Positions 26,724 to 36,800 of a stretch of 56,344 nucleotides of DNA are shown piece by piece. Position 1 is the first letter of the stretch, and each line of letters starts with the position of its first letter. The translations under genes were made by a program, and so were the position numbers. Under the pieces are notes generated by a model. It was not told where the DNA came from. It saw nothing but the letters and a program-made list of their open reading frames with translations, and made no database searches. The stretch is from Flavobacteriales bacterium (GTDB taxonomy: Bacteria; Bacteroidota; Bacteroidia; Flavobacteriales_F; PHOS-HE28): contig JAGFIV010000088.1 in NCBI GenBank assembly GCA_024103275.1, positions 1 through 56,344 on the forward strand, in the 5' to 3' direction.

Positions 26724-26950
26724 AGGGTCAAATTCTTCGATTTCCGGCCCTGGACCGCCCAGACGGTATTGCACCTACCCCGATGCCGCGTTCGTTCGAC
26801 ACAACCCAATTAATGATGTCGTTGTAACCTCTTGATTATCTGCCATTTCCTGCTGGTGGTCCGCCTTCCTCGAATTTCCGCCAACCGTATTGGCCCCTTG
26901 CGTGTTGTTCCCATGGCCGCCTCGGATTGAGGTCACCCTGTGGGACCGCG

Positions 26951-26958
26951 TACCTTTG
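26951..26958 (+). promoter_or_regulatory. Bacteroidota -7 element (TACCTTTG) upstream of the aldehyde dehydrogenase
   Basis: The octamer is an exact TA-N2-TTTG match, 28 nt before the start codon. A TTG at 26927-26929, 21 nt upstream, could serve as the -33 element. Confidence 0.6.
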
Positions 26959-26986
26959 CGGCCCGATTTGTAAACCGCATCCTGAA

Positions 26987-28543
26987 ATGAACACGTTGAC
27001 CACTTCTTCCCGCTTGGCGGGTCTTTTGAAACAATGGAACATCACCGGTGAGAACTCCGGGGTCTCCACCGGCAAGCAATGGCTGAAGGGAGAAGGGGAA
27101 CGCTTGGTGTCGGTTTCGCCGGCGGATGGCAGCGAGATTGCTTCGGTGCGCGGGGCATCCCGCAGCGAATACGACCATGCGGTGGAGGTGGCCCGGCGTG
27201 CTTTCCCCGAATGGCGTGCCTGGCCCGCACCGAAGCGGGGCGAGATCGTCCGCCAATTCGCCGAGGAACTGCGAAAGCACAAAGCCGAACTGGGCAAGCT
27301 GGTGAGCTACGAGATGGGCAAGAGCTACCAGGAAGGCTTGGGCGAAGTGCAGGAAATGATCGACATCTGCGACTTCGCGGTGGGCCTGTCCCGCCAATTG
27401 CACGGGCTGACGATGCATAGCGAACGGCCCGAGCACCGCATGTACGAACAATGGCACCCCTACGGACCAGTGGGCATCATCACGGCATTCAACTTCCCGG
27501 TGGCGGTATGGTCGTGGAACACGGCCTTGGCCTGGGTTTGCGGGGATGTCACCATCTGGAAACCCAGTGAGAAGGTGCCGCTGTGCAGCCTGGCCTGCCA
27601 GGCAATCATCAACGAGGTGTTCGTGCGCAACAACGTCCCGGAGGGGGTAAGCGTGGTCATCAACGGCGGGCGCGAAGTGGGTGAGTGGCTTTCGCATGAT
27701 GAGCGCATCCCGTTGGTGAGCGCCACCGGCAGCATCCGCATGGGCAAGGCCGTGGGGGCCGCCGTGGGCCAGCGCCTGGGCCGTTCCATCCTGGAGCTGG
27801 GCGGCAACAACGCCATCATCATCACCGAAAAGGCGGACCTGGACATCGCGATGCATTCGGCGCTCTTCGGTGCCGTGGGCACGGCGGGCCAGCGTTGCAC
27901 CACCACCCGCCGCCTGATCATCCACGACAAGGTGTACGACGATTTCACCCGGAAACTGGTGCGGGCCTACGGCCAGTTGCGCATTGGCGACCCCTTGGAC
28001 GAAAAGAACCATGTGGGGCCCTTGATCGACCGCGCCGCCGTGGAAACCTATTCCAAGGCCCTGGACACCATCAAGGAGCAGGGCGGGAAGATGCTGGTGG
28101 AGGGCGGCGTGCTCAGCGGCAAGGGATTTGAGAGCGGCTGCTATGTGAAACCAGCCATTGCCGAGGTGAAACCCGAGATGCCGATCGTGCAACAGGAGAC
28201 CTTCGCGCCAATCTTGTACGTGATCCGCTACAAGGGAGGTATCGACGAGGCCATCGCCATCCAGAATGGCGTGAAACAGGGCCTCTCGTCCTCCGTGATG
28301 ACCACCGACCTGCGCGAGATGGAGCATTTCCTGGGTGCGGCCGGCAGCGATTGCGGCATCGCCAACGTGAACGTGGGCACCAGCGGTGCCGAGATCGGCG
28401 GTGCCTTCGGCGGTGAAAAGGAGACCGGAGGCGGCCGCGAAAGCGGCTCCGATGCCTGGAAGGCTTACATGCGCCGCCAGACCAACACGATCAACTACGG
28501 CACCACCGTGCCCTTGGCGCAAGGCATCGAGTTCGGATTGTAA
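26987..28543 (+). CDS. Aldehyde dehydrogenase, ALDH7 (alpha-aminoadipic semialdehyde) type
   Basis: This 518-residue NAD(P)+-dependent enzyme follows the ALDH7A1/AmaB pattern: YEMGKSYQEGLGEVQEMIDICDF-like N-terminal block, PYGPVGIITAFNFPVAVWSWN, the Glu motif LELGGNNAIIIT and the catalytic cysteine in GTAGQRCTTTRRL. GGAFGGEKETGGGRESGSD then lies near the end. The family oxidises alpha-aminoadipic semialdehyde (piperideine-6-carboxylate) in lysine breakdown, and betaine or lipid aldehydes in some members. No other lysine-degradation gene is adjacent, so the role is by family. Confidence 0.93.
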   Translation: MNTLTTSSRLAGLLKQWNITGENSGVSTGKQWLKGEGERLVSVSPADGSEIASVRGASRSEYDHAVEVARRAFPEWRAWPAPKRGEIVRQFAEELRKHKAELGKLVSYEMGKSYQEGLGEVQEMIDICDFAVGLSRQLHGLTMHSERPEHRMYEQWHPYGPVGIITAFNFPVAVWSWNTALAWVCGDVTIWKPSEKVPLCSLACQAIINEVFVRNNVPEGVSVVINGGREVGEWLSHDERIPLVSATGSIRMGKAVGAAVGQRLGRSILELGGNNAIIITEKADLDIAMHSALFGAVGTAGQRCTTTRRLIIHDKVYDDFTRKLVRAYGQLRIGDPLDEKNHVGPLIDRAAVETYSKALDTIKEQGGKMLVEGGVLSGKGFESGCYVKPAIAEVKPEMPIVQQETFAPILYVIRYKGGIDEAIAIQNGVKQGLSSSVMTTDLREMEHFLGAAGSDCGIANVNVGTSGAEIGGAFGGEKETGGGRESGSDAWKAYMRRQTNTINYGTTVPLAQGIEFGL

Positions 28544-28658
28544 GGCCGCACCAGGCAAGGGCCGGCTTGCCCCGCCGTGGGGACTTCAAGCGCAAGCGCA
28601 ATTTGTACGCGCGGCCGGGCGGGCCCGTCCTACTTTGTGCGCCCTTAGCCACCCACCG

Positions 28659-29930
28659 ATGCGCCTAGCCATTCTCCTGCTGATCGCCGGCCTCGCCGGC
28701 CTCGGTTGCGGACATACGGCCGAGGACCCGGCCAGCAAGGCATCTCTGGCCACCGGCCCTTGGCGCGTGGTGCTCGACCTGGATTCCACCGGTGCCTCCC
28801 TGGGCCTGCCTTTCCTGTTTGAAATGGACAGCAGCCAAGGCAGGTGGCAAATGGTGGTGCACAACCAGGACGAGGCGATCACCGTGGATTCCGTGTTCAT
28901 CGACGGCGACCGCATCCGCATCCGCATGCCCTTCTTCGATTCGGAATTCCTGGGCACCATCCGGAGCGATTCCTTGTTCGACGGCGTGTGGGTAAACCAC
29001 TACAAAGGCCCGGGCTATCAGTTGCCGTTCACGGCCAAGGCCGGCACGCAGCCCCGTTTCGGCCGTTCGCAGGGCCCGGCCAGCGCGGACATCAGCGGCG
29101 ATTGGGAGGTGCACTTCACGGAGAACGACGGCGATGAGCCCGCGATCGGCATTTTCCGCGCTGAAAACGGCCGGGTGAAGGGCTCCTTCGCCACCGAGGC
29201 GGGCGACTTGCGCTTCCTGGACGGCGTGGTCACGGGCGATTCCCTCTTCCTTTCCGCTTTCAATGGTTCGCAGGCGTACCTGTTCCGGGCCCGGATCCAC
29301 GGGGACCGCATGGACGGCGAGTTCCGCAGCGGCCACCGGTGGAAACAACCTTGGCATGCGGTGCGCAACCCCGATTTCAAGCTCGCGGACGATGAACGCA
29401 TCACCACCCTGAATCCCGGGCATCCCGTCAATTTCTCGTTTCCCGACACCCACGGGGCCGTGCGCTCGCTCACCGATGAGCGCTATCTCGGCAAGGTGGT
29501 CGTGCTGGAGATCATGGGGTCATGGTGCCCCAATTGCATCGACGAGGCCCGCATGTTGCGCGAATTCCACCGGAAATACCACGACAAGGGCCTGGAAACG
29601 GTCGCCATTGCCTTTGAATACAAGGATGACAGCACCTCGGCCATGCCCGCCTTGCGCAACTTCAAGCGCCGGCTGGACCTGCCGTACGACCTGCTCTTTG
29701 CGGGCAGCAACAAGCGCGACTCGGTGGCGAAAAAACTTCCCTTCATCGCCCGACTGCATGCCTATCCCACCACCTTGCTAATCGGCCGTGACGGTCAGGT
29801 GAAACGCATCTACACCGGCATCTATGGACCGGGCACCGGCGAACGCTACTTCCGGTTCCGGGAACGCATGGAAAACAGCATCGTCGAGCTGCTGCGCGAC
29901 ACCGTCAGGGTGGCGGCACTCGCACGCTAA
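28659..29930 (+). CDS. TlpA-like thiol-disulfide oxidoreductase lipoprotein
   Basis: This 423-residue envelope protein has a lipoprotein signal (lipobox LAGLGC, Cys18), a long beta-rich N-terminal region of unknown function (about 30-255) and a C-terminal thioredoxin fold with active site W-C-P-N-C and cis-Pro in HAYPTTLLIGRDG. In Bacteroidota this layout is typical of periplasmic or surface TlpA/ResA-type reductants. A TACTTTG element at 28631-28637, 22 nt upstream, is a likely -7 box with one base missing between TA and TTTG. The stop overlaps that of the convergent M28 gene by 4 bp. Confidence 0.9.
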   Translation: MRLAILLLIAGLAGLGCGHTAEDPASKASLATGPWRVVLDLDSTGASLGLPFLFEMDSSQGRWQMVVHNQDEAITVDSVFIDGDRIRIRMPFFDSEFLGTIRSDSLFDGVWVNHYKGPGYQLPFTAKAGTQPRFGRSQGPASADISGDWEVHFTENDGDEPAIGIFRAENGRVKGSFATEAGDLRFLDGVVTGDSLFLSAFNGSQAYLFRARIHGDRMDGEFRSGHRWKQPWHAVRNPDFKLADDERITTLNPGHPVNFSFPDTHGAVRSLTDERYLGKVVVLEIMGSWCPNCIDEARMLREFHRKYHDKGLETVAIAFEYKDDSTSAMPALRNFKRRLDLPYDLLFAGSNKRDSVAKKLPFIARLHAYPTTLLIGRDGQVKRIYTGIYGPGTGERYFRFRERMENSIVELLRDTVRVAALAR

Positions 29931-31453
29931 TCCCCGTTCACCGCCGGACGGCGGTCCCGGTTGGCCAGTTCCCAGGCGGTGTAGTACACCAGCAGGGTAC
30001 GCTCCCGCAGCAGATCGAACCGGATCTTGTCCACCTCATCGTAGGGGCCGTGGTAATCCTCGTGCACGCCGTTGAAGAAGAAGGCCACCGGTATGCCGTG
30101 CTTGGCGAAGTTGTAATGGTCGCTGCGGTAGTAGAACCGGTTGGGGTCATCCTCCGCATCATAGGTGTAATCCAGCGCAAGCTTGGTGTACCGCTCGTTC
30201 TGCATCTCCACGATGTCGCCCAACTCACGGCTCAGCCGGAAACTGCCGATCACATACACGTAGCGGTCCCGGCCATCATGGGTGCTGTCCACCCGCCCGA
30301 TCATGTCGATGTTCAGGTCCGCCACCGTACTGTCCAATGGAAACACCGGATGGTCCGTATACCAGCGTGACCCGAACAGCCCCTTCTCCTCGCCGCTCAC
30401 CGCCATGAACAGCATGCTGCGGCGCGGACCATGGCCATCCGCCTTGGCCTTGGCGAACGCTTCGGCCATGCCCATCACCGCCACCGTGCCGCTGCCGTCG
30501 TCATCGGCGCCGTTGTACACCTCGCCGTCCTGCACGCCCACGTGGTCCAGGTGGGCGGTCACCACCACGATCTCATCCTTCTTGTCCCCGCCCTCCACGT
30601 AGGCCAGCACGTTTTGGCCGGTCAGCTGCTCCTCCACGCCCTTGCCCGTGAAGGAGACGGGCACCTTCAGGATCACCCGCTTGTTGGCTGCTTCCTTCAA
30701 CGCTTTCTTCTTCTTCAGCCCGGAACCCGCCACGATGGCTTCCGCCAATTCCGGGGTGATCACCATCACCTGCGGGCCATCTTCCACCTTCGTCCCTTGA
30801 TCGGTACCGCCCAGCCGCATGCGGCCCTGCTCCATCATGGGGCCGTATCGCTCCATCAACCCGGCTGCGGACGGCTCCACCACCAGCAGCACCTCCACCC
30901 CCGTCCCTTTCACCATCTTGCCGAGCGTGGCCAGGTCCAGGAACGGCGCTGGCGGGTCCTTGTCCCCCTCCTCCCAAAGCAGCGTCACCTTGCCGCCCCC
31001 GCCCAGGCGCATGCCGCCGGCGGTGAGCCCGCTCACCAACATCACTTCGGCCACCTTCAGGTCCGCCGGCAGGGTTTCCCGGAAATAGAAGTAGTCTTTC
31101 AGGAATCGGTATGGCTTGCCGTTGACGGTCATGCGTATGCCTCCGTTGCGGGCCAGCACCACCGGGAACTCCTGCCGGTACCCGTCCGGAAGCAGCCCCT
31201 TGCTCTCCGCCCCGGCAATGGGCGGGATGCCGTAACCCTTGAACTGCTCCATGATGTACGCAGTCGCCATTTTCTCCCCCCTGCTGCCCACTTCCCGGCC
31301 CTCGTAGGCATCGCTGGCCAGCACGGACAAGTGTTCCCGCAATCCTTCCTCCGTGATGAGGCCGGCATAGCGCATGGCGATGCTGTCCTGCTGGGCGGCG
31401 GCCGAAAGCACCGCCACCAGGCACACGATTGCAACAAGGATCCTCCTGGCCAT
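29927..31453 (-). CDS. M28 family zinc aminopeptidase, secreted
   Basis: This 508-residue protein has a signal peptide (1-19, ending SAAAQQ), a PA-like insert (about 100-270) and the M28 peptidase domain. The metal ligands lie in VVVTAHLDHVG, YNGADDDGSGT, AVSGEEKGLFGS, NIDMIGRVD and RSDHYNFAKHGIP. These are the two-zinc ligands expected of the family, in order. It would act in the periplasm or outside on peptide N-termini. The gene follows rpiB by 10 nt on the same strand and may be transcribed with it. Confidence 0.92.
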   Translation of the reverse strand: MARRILVAIVCLVAVLSAAAQQDSIAMRYAGLITEEGLREHLSVLASDAYEGREVGSRGEKMATAYIMEQFKGYGIPPIAGAESKGLLPDGYRQEFPVVLARNGGIRMTVNGKPYRFLKDYFYFRETLPADLKVAEVMLVSGLTAGGMRLGGGGKVTLLWEEGDKDPPAPFLDLATLGKMVKGTGVEVLLVVEPSAAGLMERYGPMMEQGRMRLGGTDQGTKVEDGPQVMVITPELAEAIVAGSGLKKKKALKEAANKRVILKVPVSFTGKGVEEQLTGQNVLAYVEGGDKKDEIVVVTAHLDHVGVQDGEVYNGADDDGSGTVAVMGMAEAFAKAKADGHGPRRSMLFMAVSGEEKGLFGSRWYTDHPVFPLDSTVADLNIDMIGRVDSTHDGRDRYVYVIGSFRLSRELGDIVEMQNERYTKLALDYTYDAEDDPNRFYYRSDHYNFAKHGIPVAFFFNGVHEDYHGPYDEVDKIRFDLLRERTLLVYYTAWELANRDRRPAVNGD

Positions 31454-31463
31454 TACCGCCACC

Positions 31464-31892
31464 TTATTCCTCGATGGCCTCCACCCGCCGCTGGTGGCGG
31501 CCCCCTTCAAAGGCCGTGGCCAGGAAGGCATCGGTGATCGAAAGGGCCAATTCCTCCGGAATGAAACGCGCCGGCAAGGCCAGCACGTTCGCATTGTTGT
31601 GCTTGCGCGCCAGCTCGGCCACCTCAACCGTCCAGGCCAGGGCGGAGCGGATACCGGCATGTTTGTTCGCCGTGATGTTCACCCCGTTGCCACTGCCGCA
31701 GATCACGATGCCCAGGTCCGCCGCCCCGCCGGACACATCGCGGGCCACGGCATGGGCATAGCCCGGATAGTCCGTGCTGGCATCGCTGTACGTGCCCTTG
31801 TCATCCACGCTGTGGCCCTGGGCCGACAAGTGGGCCATGACCGCCCCTTTCAGCCTGAAACCCGCGTGGTCACTGCCTATGGCGATGCGCAT
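31464..31892 (-). CDS. rpiB: Ribose 5-phosphate isomerase B
   Basis: This 142-residue LacAB/RpiB protein interconverts ribose 5-phosphate and ribulose 5-phosphate. Seen are MRIAIGSDHAGFRLK, DYPGYAHAVA, the active-site cysteine in GIVICGSGNGVNITANK and the H-N-A-N-V-L-A-L-P-A-R-F block. The start ATG at 31892 is only four bases after a perfect -7 element (TATCTTTG), so the transcript is predicted to be leaderless or nearly so. Longer in-frame starts would include the promoter and are rejected. Confidence 0.94.
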   Translation of the reverse strand: MRIAIGSDHAGFRLKGAVMAHLSAQGHSVDDKGTYSDASTDYPGYAHAVARDVSGGAADLGIVICGSGNGVNITANKHAGIRSALAWTVEVAELARKHNNANVLALPARFIPEELALSITDAFLATAFEGGRHQRRVEAIEE

Positions 31893-31896
31893 GGCC

Positions 31897-31904
31897 CAAA
31901 GATA
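31897..31904 (-). promoter_or_regulatory. Bacteroidota -7 element (TATCTTTG) of rpiB
   Basis: An exact TA-N2-TTTG match whose last base lies four nucleotides before the rpiB ATG. Transcription would start at or beside the start codon. Confidence 0.6.
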
Positions 31905-32091
31905 GCCGACGGTCCGGGGATTGAACATCCGGCCTGTGCATAAGTGACTTATCCCGTGCATAACTATCCATGACTTTTTTGGGCCGTTCCCGTTCCTTCC
32001 CCGTATAACAGGATTTCCCGGATTAGCAAGGAATTTCCATAATGAGTTACCCACGCCGATCGAACATCCGGGGCGGCCTGACCGGTTGGCC

Positions 32092-32142
32092 GGTTCATCA
32101 ACGATCGGTGTAGCGGACGTTGTGCACGATCGTTGATCAACC
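32092..32142. repeat. 16-bp inverted repeat with core ATCAACGATCG
   Basis: GGTTCATCAACGATCG and its near-perfect reverse copy are separated by 19 nt. The 12-mer ACGATCGTTGAT of the right arm recurs at 40027-40038 over the prs promoter, so it may be a protein-binding motif. Confidence 0.5.
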
Positions 32143-32213
32143 CCATTGCCCCATAGGAATCCGCCGTTGCCCCAGATGTTGCCCCTAACACCCCAAGTTC
32201 ATCACCTGTGCAA

Positions 32214-32221
32214 TACTTTTG
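32214..32221 (+). promoter_or_regulatory. Bacteroidota -7 element (TACTTTTG) upstream of the MORN gene
   Basis: An exact TA-N2-TTTG match. It is 11 nt before an ATG at 32232 and 92 nt before the preferred ATG at 32313. Confidence 0.55.
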
Positions 32222-32312
32222 AGAAGTACGAATGACCCATCGACCCCAACACCGTCGTCAACACGATCAACAGCCCATACTACATCATCCTCTTCTTTTA
32301 AAGGAATTATGG

Positions 32313-33821
32313 ATGATAGTGTACTGTGTGTTGTGCAGTGCATCCTTTGCCCAAGGGCAACAGGAGTTCAAGCAATACTTTTACCCGGATGGCAAGGTCA
32401 GCAGCGAAGGCTATCTGGTGGATGGCAGGCCCGAGGGCCATTGGAAGACCTACTACCCGGATGGCACGCTCAAGAGTGAAGGGGATAGGCAACGGTTCAT
32501 GCTGGACGGCACTTGGCGATTTTATGCCGCGGACGGCGCATTGGAGACAACCATTGATTACCGGGATGGGCATAAGAACGGCTTCCAACGGAAGTATGCG
32601 CCGGACAGTGTGCTGACCAGCGAGGAGCAATTCGTGGACGATGTGAGGCAGGGCATGGGCCGCACCTTCTATCCGGACGGCAAGAAGCATACGGAGGTGA
32701 CCTATAAAGACGGCCAGGAGGAAGGAAAGGCCTACGAATTTGCCGAGGATGGGCGGCCCATTTTGATCACCGACTGGCGCAACGGGGTGCTGCAACGCCG
32801 GCAGGCCATCAATGCCTACGACCGGAGCGGCTTGCGGCAAGGCCCATGGCAGGGATATTGGCCCAACGGGACCCTGAAATGGGAAGGGAATTTCGTGGAC
32901 GACAAGCGGCAGGGCATCTTCAAGGAATACGACAAGCAGGGCAACCTGAAGGAACTGGCAAAATACGACCAGGACCGGATCTTGCCGGAAGCGGATGAAA
33001 CCGCCTTGTTGACCATCAAGAATACCTACCATGCCAACGGAAAGGTGGCCACCATCGGCAGCTACTCCAAGGATGGACGGAAGGAGGGGTTGTTCCGCAA
33101 CTTCGATGGGGAAGGGAAGCCCACCACTGCCGCCATTTATCGGAACAACACCATGGTGGGCAGCGGTGCGGTCAGCGAGGCGGGAGCCATGACGGGTCCT
33201 TGGACGGAATATTACACCACCGGGGAGAAGCGTGCCGAGGGCGAATACCTGGCGGGGAAGAAGGAGGGCCTTTGGACCTTCTACCACCGCACCGGTGAGG
33301 TGGAGCAAAAAGGCCATTACAAGGACGGGCTGGCGCAAGGCAACTGGAAATGGTTCTACACGGGCGGCGAGCTCCACCGCGAGGAGAACTACCGGAAAGG
33401 GAGGGAGGACGGCGAATCCGCGGAATATGGGAGGGATGGATCGGTGATCGTGAAGGGTGCCTATATCGACGGCCTGAAGGATGGTCCGTGGACCTACCAC
33501 GTGGGGGGACACACGGAAAAGGGCGCGTACAGGGACGGGTTGCGGGACGGACCTTGGACCAGTTTTTACGACAATGGCAGGAAATTTTTCACCGGCTCAT
33601 TCGTGGCGGGCGAGCGGGACGGGCGGCAGCGTTGGTATTGGCCGAACGGAAGGCTGAAACTGGAGGGACGGTATACCGCAGGGTTGGAACAGGGCGATTT
33701 CAATTATTTCGATGAAAACGGAACGCTCCTGCTGACCATCCGTTACAAGGACGGCGGAGAAATGAAGCTGGACGACGAAAAGCTGCCGCCACCCTATCAC
33801 CCCTCGGGTTTTGTGCCATGA
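32313..33821 (+). CDS. MORN-2 repeat protein, exported
   Basis: This protein of about 502 residues consists of some 18 repeats of roughly 20-23 residues with the pattern YYPDGTLKSEG and G-x-x-x-G-x-W-x-x-Y, the MORN_2 (antitoxin-like WG/MORN) type. A short hydrophobic stretch MIVYCVLCSASFAQG at the start is a signal peptide. The ATG at 32232 is in frame and would add 27 residues of low-complexity His/Gln/Arg sequence; I prefer 32313 because AAAGGAA lies just upstream, but this is not certain. The stop overlaps the kinase gene start by 4 bp, so it is probably the first gene of a signalling operon. Confidence 0.87.
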   Translation: MIVYCVLCSASFAQGQQEFKQYFYPDGKVSSEGYLVDGRPEGHWKTYYPDGTLKSEGDRQRFMLDGTWRFYAADGALETTIDYRDGHKNGFQRKYAPDSVLTSEEQFVDDVRQGMGRTFYPDGKKHTEVTYKDGQEEGKAYEFAEDGRPILITDWRNGVLQRRQAINAYDRSGLRQGPWQGYWPNGTLKWEGNFVDDKRQGIFKEYDKQGNLKELAKYDQDRILPEADETALLTIKNTYHANGKVATIGSYSKDGRKEGLFRNFDGEGKPTTAAIYRNNTMVGSGAVSEAGAMTGPWTEYYTTGEKRAEGEYLAGKKEGLWTFYHRTGEVEQKGHYKDGLAQGNWKWFYTGGELHREENYRKGREDGESAEYGRDGSVIVKGAYIDGLKDGPWTYHVGGHTEKGAYRDGLRDGPWTSFYDNGRKFFTGSFVAGERDGRQRWYWPNGRLKLEGRYTAGLEQGDFNYFDENGTLLLTIRYKDGGEMKLDDEKLPPPYHPSGFVP

Positions 33822-36800
33822 TCGTTCCATCCGGCCGGAGTCAAGCAAGTCCTGAAGACGAGGGCACCCGCATGTTCCACGGGCTCGACACCCGGGACAG
33901 GCTGCAGCTGTTCGATGACCTTTTCAGCGGCGACCTGTTCGGGCTGTACCGGGCCAGTACCACGGGCCGCATGCTGAATTGCAACCAGGCACTGGCCAAC
34001 CTGCTGGGGTATGACAGCATCGGCCAGCTGATCGACATGCCCGTGGGCGAACATTACTTTGACGTGCTGGAGCGCCAACGTTTCATCGATGACCTGCTGG
34101 AGCGCAAGCAGCTGAGCAACTATGAGATCTTGCTCAGGCACCGCAGCGGGAAACCCATCCATGTGTTGGAGAACGTCGTCCTACGGGAAGAACCGGGGCG
34201 GGCCTCCGTGATCGAGGGGGTCGTCATCGACATCACCGCCCTGCGCCAGTCCGAGATCGAGCAGCGCGTGTTGGCCAACAACTACCGCCAGCTCACCGAA
34301 CAGGCGAGGGACGGCATGGTGGTACTGCAAAAAGGCAAGGTTGTGTATGCCAATCCTGCCGCAGAGGCCTTTTTTGGGCTGGGGAAGCTCGACGGGCTGG
34401 ACCTCATGGGGCTGGTGTGTGGAAGGGACTCGAAAAAAATCCAAAGCATCTTGGAGGAGGTCCGGCAAGGGAAATCCCCGGGGATGGTGCGCATCGGGTT
34501 CAAGACCCCCGGAAACGGCACCAAGGTCCTTGCCGTGCACGGTTGTACCACGTGGCACATGAACGCACCGGCCGTCCAGCTCACCTTGCAGGACCTGGAG
34601 GCCCAAAGCGATGAGCTCCGCAAGGGGATACGGGCGTCGATGGCGGAAGAAATGACGGCCAGCCTGCGCGAGGAGATCGAGGAACACAAGCGCACCCAGG
34701 AAGCCCTGGAGCAAAGCCGCCGCCTGGCCCGGAGCTTGATCGACAGCTCACTGGACATGATCGTGGCCGTGGACCCCATGGGGCGCATCACCGAGTTCAA
34801 CCCCGCCGCTTCCATCAAGTTCGGGTACGAGACCGAGGAAATTCTCGGGAAGGATTCGCGCATCCTATACGCCGACGACGACGAGTACATGCGGATCCAG
34901 CGCGAACTGGACCGCTATGGGGCCTGTGCCGGGGAGGTGAGGAACATCACCCGCTCGGGCAAGGTATTCATCAGTTTCCTGGCCGCCTCCCGCCTGAAGG
35001 ACGAGGATGGGGTCCTGCTGGGCAGCATGGGCGTCAGCCGGGACGTCACACAGGCCAAGCGCGACCGCGAGGCCCTGCTGGAAAGCGAGGAACGATACCG
35101 TGACGTGGTGGACAACGCCAGCGACCTGATCCATACCGTGGACAGCGACGGGAAGATCCTGTTCGCGAACAAGGCTTGGCGCAAGACCATGGGCTACACC
35201 GAAGAGGACCTGAAGCATCTTTCGTTCTTCGATTTCATGGTGGGGGAGGACGAGCGGGCCAAGGCCGGACGATGGATGTCCGGCGACCGGGACGGCCCGG
35301 TGAGCGACATGTGGCGTGCGCTGTTCCGCACCAAGGACGGGCGGAAACTGTTGTGCGAGGGAACCTCCAGCGTGCGGGAGGTGGGCGGTCGCATGGTGAT
35401 GGCCCGGAGCATCTTCCGCGACATCACCGAAAGCCATGCCGCCCAGGAAAAGATCAGGCACCACACCGCCAAGGAAAAGGCCCTGTTCGAAAGCAGCGAC
35501 CTCCTGTTCTGGACCGCGGACCGCGAGATCCGCCTGACCAGTTTCAACAAGGGCTACCACGACATGATCGTGAGGCTGCACGGCAAGGCGCCCACCCTGC
35601 AGAACGACCCCAGTGAGCGCAAGGTGACCTTTGCCCCGCAGCCGTACCACGACTTCTGGCGGGGCAAGTACGAAGAAGCCTTTGCAGGGAACAAGGTGCA
35701 CTTCGAAACGCACCTCCGCGATACACAGGGCCAGGAGGTGTTCAATGAGATCTTCCTCAGCCCCGTGTTCAGTCCCGACGGGAAGGTGGAGGAGGTGTTC
35801 GGGGTGGGCTATGAGGTCACCGCGGAGCGCATGGCCGAGCGCTCCGTGCGCGACCAGGCGGCCAAGCTCCACGCCATTTTCGAGAGCAACAACGACATGA
35901 TGATCTGGACCATGGACCGCGACCGCCGGATCACCTCGTGCAACAGGCAATTCGTGGAAGCGGTGCGCCGCAACATCGGCGATGAGGTCCGGGAGGGATC
36001 CAACCTGCGCAGTTCGTTCATCCCCTTCATTTCGGAAGAGGACGACAAGGAATACCAAAAGACGATCACCGCCGTGCTGGCCGGCAAGCATGGCAATCAC
36101 GAGCTGGCCCTGAAAATTCCTGACGGCCCCACCATGTGGGTGGAGATCTTTGCCAGCCCCATCATCACCGACGGCGAGGTGAAGGAGATCAGCTTCCTGG
36201 CCCACGACATCACCGGCAAGAAGAAGGCGGAGCAGGCCATCCTGGAGAGCCTGCGCGAAAAAGAGGCCCTGCTCAAGGAGGTGCACCACCGGGTGAAGAA
36301 CAACCTGCAGATCATCAGCAGCATCTTCAGCCTGCAGCAAGGGCATGTGGGCAATGATGAACGCTCCATCGCCCTGCTGCGCGAAAGCCAGGACCGCATC
36401 CGCAGCATGGCCTTCATCCACGAGAGCCTGTACCTGAACAAGAACTTCACGCAGGTGGACCTGGCGGCGTACATCCGGCAATTGTGCGGAAACCTGACCA
36501 TGAGCTACGCGCTGCAAGGCCGGGTCCGTTTCGGGATGGACCTGCAACCGCTGATGCTCGACCTGGACAAGGCCATTTCATGCGGCTTGGTGCTCAACGA
36601 ATTGATCAGTAACGCGCTCAAGCACGCCTTCCGCGATGGAAGGGAGGGCGAGGTGCGGATCACCCTTGCCTTGGAAGGCAACACGGTGCAGATCTCCTTG
36701 GCCGACGATGGCATGGGCTTCCCCGAGGGCTATGACGAAGAGCAAGACAAGGGCCTGGGCATGGAACTGGTGGATGTGCTGATGGGGCAACTGGAAGGAA

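Larger units (their letters stand above)
31893..32231. other. Intergenic region with DnaA-box-like repeats and a long inverted repeat
   Basis: This gap lies between divergent rpiB and the MORN gene. It holds two GTGCATAA repeats 20 bp apart (31936-31943, 31956-31963); the first, reverse-read TTATGCACA, fits the DnaA-box consensus. The odd palindrome ATAAGTGACTTAT spans 31940-31952. Further right is a 16-bp inverted repeat with 15 matches (32092-32107 and 32127-32142; core ATCAACGATCG). A short T run lies at about 31974. No coding frame is visible. Confidence 0.55.

Noticed and set aside
26933..28558. A 541-residue minus-strand open frame opposite the aldehyde dehydrogenase
   Set aside because: Shadow frame; the plus strand has all ALDH motifs and a promoter.
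31893..32231. A firm oriC call
   Set aside because: Only one exact DnaA-box match and one near match, no dnaA or dnaN nearby and no strand switch in gene orientation; kept only as a weak possibility.
34541..34560. A fourth parS-like site (GTACCACGTGGCAC) in the multi-PAS kinase gene
   Set aside because: It keeps only the central CCACGTGG; the outer bases do not match the 16-mer shared by the three accepted sites.
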